From: JAZDKP01 sp043802925
Lineage (GTDB): Bacteria > Fibrobacterota > OXYB2-FULL-49-7 > JAEUSG01
NCBI GenBank assembly: GCA_043802925.1
Contig: JAZDKP010000314.1
Span: 1-18,026, forward strand
DNA length: 18,026 nucleotides
Direction: 5' to 3'
A program made the position numbers and the translations under genes. A model generated the notes under the pieces. The model ran no database searches. It saw only the letters and a program-made list of their open reading frames with translations, and was not told where the DNA came from. Within the stretch, counting starts at the first letter, position 1; every line of letters starts with the position of its first letter. Shown in pieces: positions 1 through 7,439 of this stretch.

Positions 1-1
1 C

Positions 2-766
2 GGACAGCCTGTGGTGTTCAGCCACGGCTGGCCGTTGAGCGCGGACGCATGGGAAGACCAGATGGTGTTTCTGGGCGCCCGCGGATACCGTTGCATCGCC
101 CATGACCGTCGCGGCCATGGCCGCTCGAGCCAACCCTGGAATGGCAACGAAATGGACACCTACGCTGACGACCTCGCGGCGCTCGTGGAAAAGCTCAACC
201 TGAAGAACGCGATCCATGTCGGGCACTCCATGGGTGGCGGTGAAGTCGCCCGTTATGTCGGCCGTCACGGCACTCAACGTGTAGCCAAGGCCGTGCTGAT
301 TGGCGCAGTGACGCCGCTGATGCTGAAGACGTCTGCTAATCCCGGCGGGTTGCCCATTGACGCGTTCGACAAAATCCGCGCCGGCGTGCTCGCGGATCGT
401 TCGCAATTCTTCAAGGATCTCAGCATGCCCTTCTATGGCGCCAACAGACTAAACTCCAATGTATCGCAAGGCCTGCGGGACTCGTTCTGGCTGCAAGGGA
501 TGCGGGCCGGACTTAAACCCGTCATGGATTCTATTAAGGCCTTTTCCGAGACGGACTTTACCGAAGATCTCAAGAAGTTCAATGTCCCGACGCTTATCAT
601 GCATGGCGACGACGACCAGATAGTGCCGATTGGCGCCTCGGCCAAGCTCTCATCCCAGATCGTCAAAGGGGCCACTCTGAAAGTCTATCCGGGTTTGTCG
701 CACGGCTTGTGCTCTACCCATAAGGACCGGATCAACACTGACCTGCTCGCATTTTTCCAGGCCTGA
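2..766 (+). CDS. alpha/beta hydrolase, non-haem chloroperoxidase type (5' end cut off by window)
   Basis: This is an alpha/beta-fold hydrolase closest to the cofactor-free chloroperoxidase/esterase family; the physiological substrate is unknown. The frame is open from base 2, and the residues before the first GTG (Gly-Gln-Pro-Val-Val-Phe) match the usual first strand of the family, so the true start lies upstream. Visible motifs are the oxyanion-hole SHGW near the N-terminus, the HDRRGHGRSS segment, the nucleophile elbow GHSMGGG (Ser about residue 76 of the visible part), the acid loop HGDDDQIVP (about 202-209) and the catalytic His in GLSHGLC (about 234). The triad is therefore complete. No signal peptide can be judged because the N-terminus is missing. 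It precedes ldh by 57 bases on the same strand and may be cotranscribed with it. Many such enzymes are esterases or perhydrolases, so 'chloroperoxidase' names the family rather than a proven activity. Confidence 0.93.
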   Translation, partial: GQPVVFSHGWPLSADAWEDQMVFLGARGYRCIAHDRRGHGRSSQPWNGNEMDTYADDLAALVEKLNLKNAIHVGHSMGGGEVARYVGRHGTQRVAKAVLIGAVTPLMLKTSANPGGLPIDAFDKIRAGVLADRSQFFKDLSMPFYGANRLNSNVSQGLRDSFWLQGMRAGLKPVMDSIKAFSETDFTEDLKKFNVPTLIMHGDDDQIVPIGASAKLSSQIVKGATLKVYPGLSHGLCSTHKDRINTDLLAFFQA

Positions 767-809
767 CGGCGCTTGCCTTTTTCACTGAAGTGTCCTTATG
801 CGATAGCTG

Positions 810-816
810 AAGGAGG
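810..816 (+). promoter_or_regulatory. strong Shine-Dalgarno site setting the ldh start
   Basis: AAGGAGG lies 7 bases upstream of the ATG at 824. It decides between this ATG and an in-frame ATG at 773 that would add 17 residues unlike the family. Confidence 0.85.
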
Positions 817-823
817 GGCCTTT

Positions 824-1798
824 ATGAACGACATGGAAAGACGATGCAATTCCCGCAAAGTGGTGATTGTCGGCGCCGGTGACGTGGGGGCATCTTTTGC
901 CTACGCGCTTCTTCAGAGCGGAACAGCGGAAAGCATTGTGTTGATTGATGCGCGGCCGGAACAAGCCGAAGGTCAAGCGCTTGATCTGGCACATGGCCTT
1001 CCTTTTGTACCTACAACGGTTATGCGCGCCGGTTCGCCCGACGATTATGCCGACGCAGCGGTCATTGTAATAACCGCAGGGGCCAAGCAAAAGCCGGGGG
1101 AGTCCCGCCTCAACCTCCTGAAACGCAACGCCCACATCATGGGGCAGATCGTGGACGAGATCACTTCCCGTGAATCGCAAGCGGTTATTGTCGTCACCTC
1201 AAATCCGGTGGACGTGCTCACTTACGCTGCGCTGAAAAGAACGGGTTGGCCTCGAAACCGCATCCTGGGCTCGGGTACCGTGCTGGACAGTGCCAGATTC
1301 AGGCACCTGCTCAGCCTGCATTGCGGCGTGGATGTCCGAAGCGTCCATGCATACATCCTGGGCGAGCACGGTGACACCGAGGTCCCGGCCTGGTCCATGA
1401 CCCATCTTGCCGGGATGTCGATGGACGACTATTGCCCGGCGTGCCACAAATGCGGCGACTGGAACCAGGAACGGAACCGGATTGTCACCGAAGTGCGGGA
1501 TTCGGCCTATCATATCATCGATGCCAAAGGTTCCACCTGCTATGCTATCGGGCTGGCGTTAGTGCGCATCGTTGGAGCCATCCTCCGCAACGAACACAGC
1601 GTACTGAGTGTCTCGACGTTGCTGGACGGGGAATATGGATTGAAGGATGTGTGTCTTAGCGTCCCTTGCATCGTTTCCCAGACAGGAATCGAAAGAATCA
1701 TAGAGGGGAAATTGACAGGCGAAGAGCTGTTGGCGCTTCATGCTTCAGCATCGGTGATTAAAGAAAGGCTAATGGAACTTACAACCATCACGGAATGA
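824..1798 (+). CDS. ldh: L-lactate dehydrogenase (NAD-dependent)
   Basis: This cytoplasmic enzyme reduces pyruvate to L-lactate with NADH, regenerating NAD in fermentation. From the ATG at 824 it has 324 residues, a normal family length. Visible are the nucleotide-binding GAGDVG (17-22), the NAD-ribose Asp in VLIDAR (D42), the substrate loop QKPGESR (Q89-R95), TSNPVDV (125-131), the D155/R158 pair in GTVLDSARFR, and the catalytic His in LGEHGDT (H182). Gln at position 89, where malate dehydrogenases carry Arg, argues for lactate over malate. A small Cys cluster, CPACHKC, follows in the mobile helix region. It lies downstream of the hydrolase on the same strand, and its stop is 14 bases from the stop of the convergent CoA-binding gene, leaving no room for an obvious terminator hairpin. 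Confidence 0.95.
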   Translation: MNDMERRCNSRKVVIVGAGDVGASFAYALLQSGTAESIVLIDARPEQAEGQALDLAHGLPFVPTTVMRAGSPDDYADAAVIVITAGAKQKPGESRLNLLKRNAHIMGQIVDEITSRESQAVIVVTSNPVDVLTYAALKRTGWPRNRILGSGTVLDSARFRHLLSLHCGVDVRSVHAYILGEHGDTEVPAWSMTHLAGMSMDDYCPACHKCGDWNQERNRIVTEVRDSAYHIIDAKGSTCYAIGLALVRIVGAILRNEHSVLSVSTLLDGEYGLKDVCLSVPCIVSQTGIERIIEGKLTGEELLALHASASVIKERLMELTTITE

Positions 1799-1812
1799 AT
1801 TTGTGGGGAAAC

Positions 1813-2181
1813 TCAGTACTGTCCTGTTACCAGCATGACCAGTGTGCAGGCCTCAAGGTAATGAATGCCCGCGTTCCGTGCCGCGGTTTCCATTTTTTCG
1901 TTCTCAGACCCTGGATTGGAGATGATTCGTTTGGGCCGGAGGGCGATTACTTCCGCAATCAGGGGTTCCAATACTGCGGGGCCCACATATAGGGTGACGG
2001 TATCCACAGGCCCCCGGACGTTGGCCAGTCGGGGAATGACTTTTACTCCTTCGATTTTATCCAGGTTCGGGTGGATCGGTATCACGGTATGACCGTGGGC
2101 TTTGAGCGCCATCAAGGCCTTGTGGGAATAGCGTTCGGGTTTGTCGCTTGCGCCCAGCACGACCACGGTTTCATTCATCAT
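1813..2181 (-). CDS. CoA-binding (YccU-like) Rossmann protein
   Basis: A 122-residue protein of the CoA_binding family, a stand-alone version of the CoA-binding domain of succinyl-CoA synthetase alpha and acyl-CoA synthetases; the cellular role of the small forms is not established. Visible are the first strand and dinucleotide-like loop VVVLGASDKPERYS (about 6-19), HTVIPIHPN (about 31-39), and the C-terminal NPGSENEKMETAARNAGI...CTLVML region typical of the family. The ATG at 2181 overlaps the SulP stop as ATGA, so translational coupling with the transporter is likely. An in-frame second ATG follows at once. It is the last gene of the minus-strand block. No membrane segment or signal peptide is seen. 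Confidence 0.88.
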   Translation of the reverse strand: MMNETVVVLGASDKPERYSHKALMALKAHGHTVIPIHPNLDKIEGVKVIPRLANVRGPVDTVTLYVGPAVLEPLIAEVIALRPKRIISNPGSENEKMETAARNAGIHYLEACTLVMLVTGQY

Positions 2182-4403
2182 GCCTTTTGCATTGCCTCGA
2201 GTTCGATGTTGGCCTGCCGCAGCCGTTCGGCAAGCATTTTTGCGAGCCGCTCAAAGACCTTGGCCGCGGTTTTGGGGTGCGCCATCGAAAAAGCGTCATA
2301 ATCCCCGCGTGCAAGGACATACAGCGCGGTCTCTTCCGCGGCCAAGGCGTCGGCCGAACGCGCGGCCGTGTCGAGAAAAGACATGTCGCCGAAAAAGTCG
2401 CCGCGGCCGAAAGTGGCCAGGTGGTGCGACGGCCCTGCGGAAACCGGGAGCGTCACCCGGATGCTGCCTTTCCGGATGAAATAGACCTCGGTGCCTGCTT
2501 CGTCCTTGCCGAAAACCTTTGCACCGGCCGGGAGGAGCTTTTCCTTCATCACCCCTTGAAGCTGTTCGAGTGAATCGTTTGACAGACCTGCGAAAAATGG
2601 AATTTGGTGCAAAGAGAGCAGCCGGTCCTGTCCGATGCCGGCCACGGTATGGCCCATCAGTATTTCCTCTTCAGCCCATTCGAGCGCGGAGTCGAGTGAA
2701 TCAAAGAAGCGCACCTCGTCGCGTTCCGTTGAAAACCCCACGTCCATCAGGTAGCGCCGGATGGAGCCCGCACCCGTCCCGCTTTCGGGGATTGCGGCAA
2801 AGGCGAGGCGGCCGTTGCCGTCGATAATACGGCCTTCGAGCTGGTGCAGCACGTAGGCCGCGGTGTAGTCCAACGCCTGCACGCGACGCATATCGAGGAT
2901 GACGGTCCGGGCCCCGGCGAGCTGGGGTTCGATTTCCTGCATCATCTGGTCCGTGGTCCCGAAGAAAAGTTGGCCCTGCAGCTCAAAGACGCGGGTGGTC
3001 TGTCCTTTGTCGAGGAGCCGCTGCATTTCGGTCGGGAGGCGTCTTTTTTTGGAGAATATCTGCGCGCCGGTGAGACGACGGCGGATAACGGGCCGCCGTA
3101 TCTGGTCGCGAAGGAAAAGGATGATGGACATGGCAATGCCCACGAGCGCGGCCCAGATGAGGCTCAGCGTGACAGCGGAGAGCACCACCGCAAGAATGAC
3201 CACGAAATCAAGCGCCGTGCTTTTCTGGGCGGCCAGGCGAAAGGCGCGTTTGTCGACCATACGGACCGCCACCACGAGCAGGATGCCCGCAAGCGACGCC
3301 ACGGGTATCCAGGCAATGAGCGAGCCCAGCACCAGAAGCGCCAGCAGCGCGAAAACACCCTCCAGAAAACCGGAGCGCGCGGTGGCCCCGCCGCTCGTGA
3401 CGTTTACCAGCGTGGCGCCCATGGTGCCCGCGCCCGGCACGCCGCCCAGAAGGCCCGCAACGAGGTTGCCAAAGCCCTGCCCGACCAGTTCGCGGTTGGA
3501 GTCGTTGCGGGAGCGGGTGAGCGCGTTGAGCACCAGGCAGGTTTTGAGCGTGTCCACGGAAAGGAGCGCGGCCAATGTGAGCGCGGGAACGGCCAGGGAA
3601 AGAAGCAGTGCCGGTGAAATTCCCGCGAGGCTGCTCCAGAGCCCGGTTACGTAGGAGTAAGGGCTCATGCCGTTCCCGCCGATGGTGCCGATGACAAAGT
3701 GGTTTTCCACGAGCGTGCGCAGCGCGGGATTCCAGAGGGCCAGGAGGAAATAGGCGCCCAGCCCTGCGGCCAGGGCCACGATGGCGGCCGGAATCTTTTT
3801 TGTAACACGCGGTGTGAGCAGCATGGCCAGAATGGTGGTCCCGCCCACCAGAAGGCTCTGCCAGACCCAGTCCTGGGGCGTGCTCAGTGCGGCGAGGAAC
3901 TTGACTCCTTTGGCGGCCCCAACGAATTTCGGGAACTGCGCGGTAAAGATAAGCACCCCCACGCCGGAGAGATATCCTGCGACCACGGGAAAGGGAATGT
4001 ACTTTATGAATCGGCCGCCTTTGAGCAGACCGGCCGCAATCTGGACAAGTCCGGCCATGAGCGCCACCAGGGTGAGCAGCAGCGGAACTTGCGCTGGGTT
4101 TGCGCCCTGCGCTAGTGTTTCTCCGACAAAAACGGCCAGAACCGCGGCCGCAGGCGCGCAGGGGGCCGAGATGAGACGGCGCGTACCCCCGATGAGCGGG
4201 ACGGTGAGTCCCAGGGCCACGGTACCGAGGATGCCGGCCAATGCGCCCAGACCTGCAAAGTCAGGGCCGATGGCGGAGAAAATGACCAGGCCGAAAGCGA
4301 TGGCCGAGGGAAGGGCCACGAGCATGGACGCAAGGCCGCCAAAGAGGTCGCCGGAGAGCGTCCTGGAATCTGCGGAACGGAGCGGCGCCGGGGAGGTGCT
4401 CAT
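2178..4403 (-). CDS. SulP-family anion transporter with C-terminal STAS and cyclic-nucleotide-binding domains
   Basis: A 741-residue inner-membrane SulP (SLC26-like) transporter. The membrane part (about 20-430) holds many hydrophobic helices and the family signature region GQGFGNLVAGLLGG plus the following GAGTMGATLVNV...SGG stretch (about 308-339). A STAS domain follows (about 470-575; core ILDMRRVQALDYTA). A cNMP-binding domain (about 600-720) carries the phosphate-binding cassette GDFFGDMSFLDTAARSADA, in which the usual Glu is Asp and the Arg is kept (R682). The substrate could be sulfate, bicarbonate or another anion; the sequence does not decide. The fusion suggests gating by cAMP, c-di-AMP or a similar nucleotide, but the Glu-to-Asp change makes the ligand uncertain. 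It starts 15 bases after the upstream barrel gene, with no clear Shine-Dalgarno site, and ends overlapping the CoA-binding gene by 4 bases. SulP-STAS-cNMP fusions occur in other bacteria. Confidence 0.93.
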   Translation of the reverse strand: MSTSPAPLRSADSRTLSGDLFGGLASMLVALPSAIAFGLVIFSAIGPDFAGLGALAGILGTVALGLTVPLIGGTRRLISAPCAPAAAVLAVFVGETLAQGANPAQVPLLLTLVALMAGLVQIAAGLLKGGRFIKYIPFPVVAGYLSGVGVLIFTAQFPKFVGAAKGVKFLAALSTPQDWVWQSLLVGGTTILAMLLTPRVTKKIPAAIVALAAGLGAYFLLALWNPALRTLVENHFVIGTIGGNGMSPYSYVTGLWSSLAGISPALLLSLAVPALTLAALLSVDTLKTCLVLNALTRSRNDSNRELVGQGFGNLVAGLLGGVPGAGTMGATLVNVTSGGATARSGFLEGVFALLALLVLGSLIAWIPVASLAGILLVVAVRMVDKRAFRLAAQKSTALDFVVILAVVLSAVTLSLIWAALVGIAMSIILFLRDQIRRPVIRRRLTGAQIFSKKRRLPTEMQRLLDKGQTTRVFELQGQLFFGTTDQMMQEIEPQLAGARTVILDMRRVQALDYTAAYVLHQLEGRIIDGNGRLAFAAIPESGTGAGSIRRYLMDVGFSTERDEVRFFDSLDSALEWAEEEILMGHTVAGIGQDRLLSLHQIPFFAGLSNDSLEQLQGVMKEKLLPAGAKVFGKDEAGTEVYFIRKGSIRVTLPVSAGPSHHLATFGRGDFFGDMSFLDTAARSADALAAEETALYVLARGDYDAFSMAHPKTAAKVFERLAKMLAERLRQANIELEAMQKA

Positions 4404-4418
4404 GGACGCGGCTATATT

Positions 4419-5624
4419 TTACAACCCGTTGGCCGAGAAGCCCGCGCCTGTGCCCTTGCCCGAAAGGCGGAAGAGCGTGCCCGCGGCATAACAGGTGGTC
4501 CGCGTGGTCACGTAATCCAACCCGGTGCCGCCAAAGATGCCTGCGTTGCCCTCCTCGTCCTCGCCACGGAAACCACCGTCCGCGGCCTTGTCGCCCGTGC
4601 CTTGGACCTGCAGGTCGAGCAGATGCTTTTTCAGGTGCTTCAAGACCCACCCGGACCAGTCCTGCCCGGCTTCCTTGCCGATATCGAGGATGTTGTTGGC
4701 CTGGATGGGAAATGCGCAATAAGGACGGACGGAAGGCGCGGTTTTCATAATCCATTTGGCGTAGCGAACCATGGCGTCGAGGTGGCGTTTTATTTTAGCG
4801 GCGCGGTATGCTGCAATGACCACCACCATCATGGCGTCGTCGTTCCAAAGCTGGAAACGGGCGTTGCCCTTGCCGATGCCGTCGTGCTGGTTGAAACGGG
4901 GCTGGGGCTTCATGTCCTTGGTGAGTTCGGGGTAGGTATAAAAGGAGCCGTCCGGCTGCTGGCATTCGAGGATGCGGTCCGCGGCCCAGAGCACGGGCGT
5001 CAGGTATCGTTCGTCCCCGGTGCGGCAATACATGTGCCAGAGTGGGATGGCGATGGCCTGCGCAATGCAGGCGCTGGAACCCGTCTTGGCGTAGTCCACG
5101 GACTCGACGCCGTCCTTGATGCAGGCCCAACCGGTAAAACCCTGGATGGGCGAGAAGGTGCGCAGGAGGTAATCGCAGAAGGCCTGGCCCCGGCGCAGAT
5201 ATTCGGGGTCGCCGGTGACTTTTTCGAGCATCAGGAAACCGGAAGCGGCCTGTGCGCCGTCGAGCGTGCCGCCGCGATAGTCCACCGGCGTGTGCTCGCG
5301 GATCATGCCGTGCACCAACGGGAAGCGGGAGTCCATGCTTTGCATGGAAGCGAGCTGGTTGGCCGCGAGTTTTGCGGAATCGAGGTAGCGTTTGTCGCCT
5401 GAAAGCTTGTAGGCCTCGGTGGTGACAAAAATGCCGCGGCCCAGCGTCCAGTTGATGCCGGGCACGTGTTTTTTATCCGGAATATAGTAATAATAAAGAA
5501 AACGGCCCCGGTCCGCGTTCCAGTCGGGCCGGTGTTCGCCGAGCTGGGAATTGACAAACCAATCCGCGGCCTTGAACGCGCAATCCAGATACTTCTTTTT
5601 ATCTGCAGCGGAAATGGATGCCAT
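4419..5624 (-). CDS. predicted (alpha/alpha)6-barrel protein, six-hairpin glycosidase/epimerase-like, function unknown
   Basis: A 401-residue protein with no signal peptide, so probably cytoplasmic. I do not recognise the exact family. The sequence shows recurring helical-hairpin units ending in patterns such as RYLDSAKLAANQLASMQ (about 79-95), EYLRRGQAFCDYLLRTF (141-157) and RYLTPVLWAADRILECQQPDGSFYTYPE (206-233). These are typical of (alpha/alpha)6 toroids found in unsaturated glucuronyl hydrolases, N-acylglucosamine 2-epimerases and thioredoxin-like glycosidases. Many aromatic residues (YYYY near 44-47, several Trp) fit a sugar-binding cleft. A catalytic pair cannot be assigned; D58-N60-type positions are not evident, and candidate acids are D122, D177 and D262-D263. 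The start at 5624 is chosen because GGGAG (5632-5636) sits 7 bases upstream; a longer open frame runs antisense-like into the STAS gene and is rejected. It lies between a STAS gene and SulP. Confidence 0.8.
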   Translation of the reverse strand: MASISAADKKKYLDCAFKAADWFVNSQLGEHRPDWNADRGRFLYYYYIPDKKHVPGINWTLGRGIFVTTEAYKLSGDKRYLDSAKLAANQLASMQSMDSRFPLVHGMIREHTPVDYRGGTLDGAQAASGFLMLEKVTGDPEYLRRGQAFCDYLLRTFSPIQGFTGWACIKDGVESVDYAKTGSSACIAQAIAIPLWHMYCRTGDERYLTPVLWAADRILECQQPDGSFYTYPELTKDMKPQPRFNQHDGIGKGNARFQLWNDDAMMVVVIAAYRAAKIKRHLDAMVRYAKWIMKTAPSVRPYCAFPIQANNILDIGKEAGQDWSGWVLKHLKKHLLDLQVQGTGDKAADGGFRGEDEEGNAGIFGGTGLDYVTTRTTCYAAGTLFRLSGKGTGAGFSANGL

Positions 5625-5655
5625 GGAAGAACTCCCTTTAAAAAAAGTGGGCGGT

Positions 5656-6012
5656 TTACGCCACCTTTTCGGGACACTGCTGGTGCGCGAGCAGTTCCTC
5701 CTCCGAATTGTAGATGGCGATGATGGAATCGAGGTTGGCGATTTTGATGACATCGTTGACATCGCGGTTGGGTTCGAGCAGGCAGATGTCGCCTTTGCTG
5801 TTTTTAATCTTTTTGACGTTCTTGACAAGGATGCTCAGGGCCCCGCTGTAGATGTAGGAAATTTGTTCGAAGCGGAGCGCGATGAAAAAATTTTTCTGGG
5901 TGATGAGGCCATCGATAAAGATGTCGAGTTCCTGCAGGTCGGCCAGGACCATGAAATCATCGGAAATCTGGACCACCAGGTATTTGCCGAGTTTGTGTTT
6001 GTTGCAGATCAT
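5656..6012 (-). CDS. single STAS-domain protein (anti-sigma factor antagonist-like)
   Basis: A 118-residue protein that is essentially one STAS domain: beta strand KYLVVQISDDFMVLADLQELDIF at the N-terminus, central FFIALRFEQISYIYSGALSILV (43-64) and a closing ICLLEPNRDVNDVIKIANL segment with the usual IYNSEEE end. In SpoIIAA-type domains the segment before the second helix reads Asp-Ser; here it is Tyr-Ser (Y55-S56), so the phosphorylatable serine position is kept but the Asp is not. The start at 6012 gives the expected domain length. No Shine-Dalgarno site is seen, and a GTG at 6018 is an alternative. It begins 29 bases after the beta-CASP gene stop and is followed 31 bases later by the barrel gene. 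No serine kinase (RsbW-like) or phosphatase lies in the window. Confidence 0.78.
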   Translation of the reverse strand: MICNKHKLGKYLVVQISDDFMVLADLQELDIFIDGLITQKNFFIALRFEQISYIYSGALSILVKNVKKIKNSKGDICLLEPNRDVNDVIKIANLDSIIAIYNSEEELLAHQQCPEKVA

Positions 6013-6041
6013 AATCACTGGAGGTAATATAATTAAACGGC

Positions 6042-7439
6042 CTAAACCGTATGCACGGACTTTAATTCCGGGTACCGGACATCGGGATACCCCTGGCTCC
6101 GGAGCGCGTCGCGGAGCGTGCCGGTCTGTTCGGGTTCGCCATGGACCAGAAAGATGTGCTTGAGCCGGGACGGCGGCGTGGCCTTGACGTATTCGAGGAT
6201 GTCGCGGCGGTCGCCGTGCGCGCTGAAGTTGTCCATGATTTTTATTTTGCAACGGACCGTGTGCTCTTCGCCGAGGATTTTCACGTTCCTTTCGTTGTCC
6301 ATGATTTTGCGCGCCAGGGTGTGCTGGGCCGCATAGCCGATGAAGAGCAGCATGGTATTGGGGTTGTGGACATTGTTGCGCAGGTGGTGCAAAATACGGC
6401 CGCCTTCGCACATGCCAGAGGCCGAAATGATGATATGCGGATAAGTGATGTCGTTGAGTTTTTTGGACTCGTCGCGGTCGCGGACATAGGTGAGACGGCG
6501 GAAGGAGAAGGGGTCTTCGTGGTTTTTGAGGAATATCCGTTCGGCCTCGCGGTCGAGTACCTCGGCATGGGCGCGGTATATTTCGGTGGCGTTACAGGCG
6601 AGGGGGCTGTCGACGTAAATGGGCACCTCGGGGATTCGGTCCTGGTCAAAGAGCTTGTGCAGTATGTAGACCAGGGTCTGTGTACGGCCGATGGCAAAGG
6701 CCGGGATGAGTAGCTTGCCGCCGTAAGCCACGGTGTCGCGGATGGTCTTGGACAGTTCCTCTTCGACCTCGTCGAAAGGGCCGTGCAGGCGGCCGCCGTA
6801 GGTGCTTTCAATGATAAGTGCGTCGAGGTCGGTCAGGACGACCGGATCGCGCGTGATGGGCATCCCTGCGCGGCCGATGTCCCCGGAATAACCCAGCCGC
6901 AGGTTCCGTCCTTTTTCCGTGATTTCGAGCAGGACGCCCGCGGAACCGAGGATATGGCCTGCGTCGGAAAAAGTGGCCGTGACATCCGGGACGGGCGTAA
7001 AGGCCTTGTTATATTCGACCTCCACAAAGTTTTCCATGGCGGCCTCGGCCTCCGCAATGGTATACAGCGGCCGCGCCGGCGGCAGGTCCTGCTTTTTCCG
7101 GATCTTGTTGACCCATTCGATATCGTGCGCCTGCAGGTGGGCGCTGTCGCGGAGCATGAGCTTGCAAAGCTCCACGGTGACGGGCGTGGCGTAAATCCGG
7201 CCCGTAAACCCCTGTTTGATGAGGTTGGGCAGGTTGCCGCTATGGTCCATGTGCGCGTGCGAGAGCACGACCGCGTCGATTTCGGAGGGGCGGAAGGGAA
7301 AATTGATGTTGCGCTCAAAGGCTTCCTGCCGTCGGCCCTGGTAGAGGCCGCAGTCGAGCAGGAGTTTTTTACCGTTGACGTTGACGAGATGCTGAGAGCC
7401 TGTGACGGTCTGGGCCGCGCCGCAAAATTGAATTTCCAT
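6042..7439 (-). CDS. beta-CASP metallo-beta-lactamase-fold protein with RNA-metabolising domain (RNase-like)
   Basis: A 465-residue MBL-fold hydrolase with an inserted beta-CASP domain, as in CPSF73/Ysh1-type and bacterial RNA-cleaving relatives; the nucleic-acid substrate is unknown. Zinc-ligand motifs are all present: HAHMDH (61-66), DAGHILGSA with H162, SGDIG with D187, and the C-terminal SAHGD with H408 and VHGE with H433. The beta-CASP part includes ESTYGG (211-216), IPAFAIGRTQ (245-254), YVDSPLA (275-281) and SASGMCEGG (339-347). The active site therefore looks intact. The ATG overlaps the stop of the tandem-STAS gene as TAATG, indicating coupled translation. The single-STAS gene follows. 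It has no signal peptide. Similar proteins are often annotated 'MBL fold metallo-hydrolase RNA specificity domain'; their role in bacteria is poorly defined. Confidence 0.93.
   Translation of the reverse strand: MEIQFCGAAQTVTGSQHLVNVNGKKLLLDCGLYQGRRQEAFERNINFPFRPSEIDAVVLSHAHMDHSGNLPNLIKQGFTGRIYATPVTVELCKLMLRDSAHLQAHDIEWVNKIRKKQDLPPARPLYTIAEAEAAMENFVEVEYNKAFTPVPDVTATFSDAGHILGSAGVLLEITEKGRNLRLGYSGDIGRAGMPITRDPVVLTDLDALIIESTYGGRLHGPFDEVEEELSKTIRDTVAYGGKLLIPAFAIGRTQTLVYILHKLFDQDRIPEVPIYVDSPLACNATEIYRAHAEVLDREAERIFLKNHEDPFSFRRLTYVRDRDESKKLNDITYPHIIISASGMCEGGRILHHLRNNVHNPNTMLLFIGYAAQHTLARKIMDNERNVKILGEEHTVRCKIKIMDNFSAHGDRRDILEYVKATPPSRLKHIFLVHGEPEQTGTLRDALRSQGYPDVRYPELKSVHTV

Noticed and set aside
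824..1798. Malate dehydrogenase
   Set aside because: The specificity position is Gln (Q89) where malate dehydrogenases have Arg, and the remaining motifs fit lactate dehydrogenase.
2844..3654. Two plus-strand open frames of about 250 codons
   Set aside because: Both lie antisense within the SulP gene and show low-complexity, charged composition with no recognisable fold.
5625..5828. Longer N-terminus for the barrel protein
   Set aside because: The extra 68 residues are Ser/Thr/Lys-rich, overlap the STAS gene in another frame, and a good ribosome binding site marks the ATG at 5624.
6013..6411. Longer N-terminus for the single-STAS protein
   Set aside because: The upstream 133 codons overlap the beta-CASP gene and translate to Pro/Arg/His-rich sequence unlike a STAS domain.
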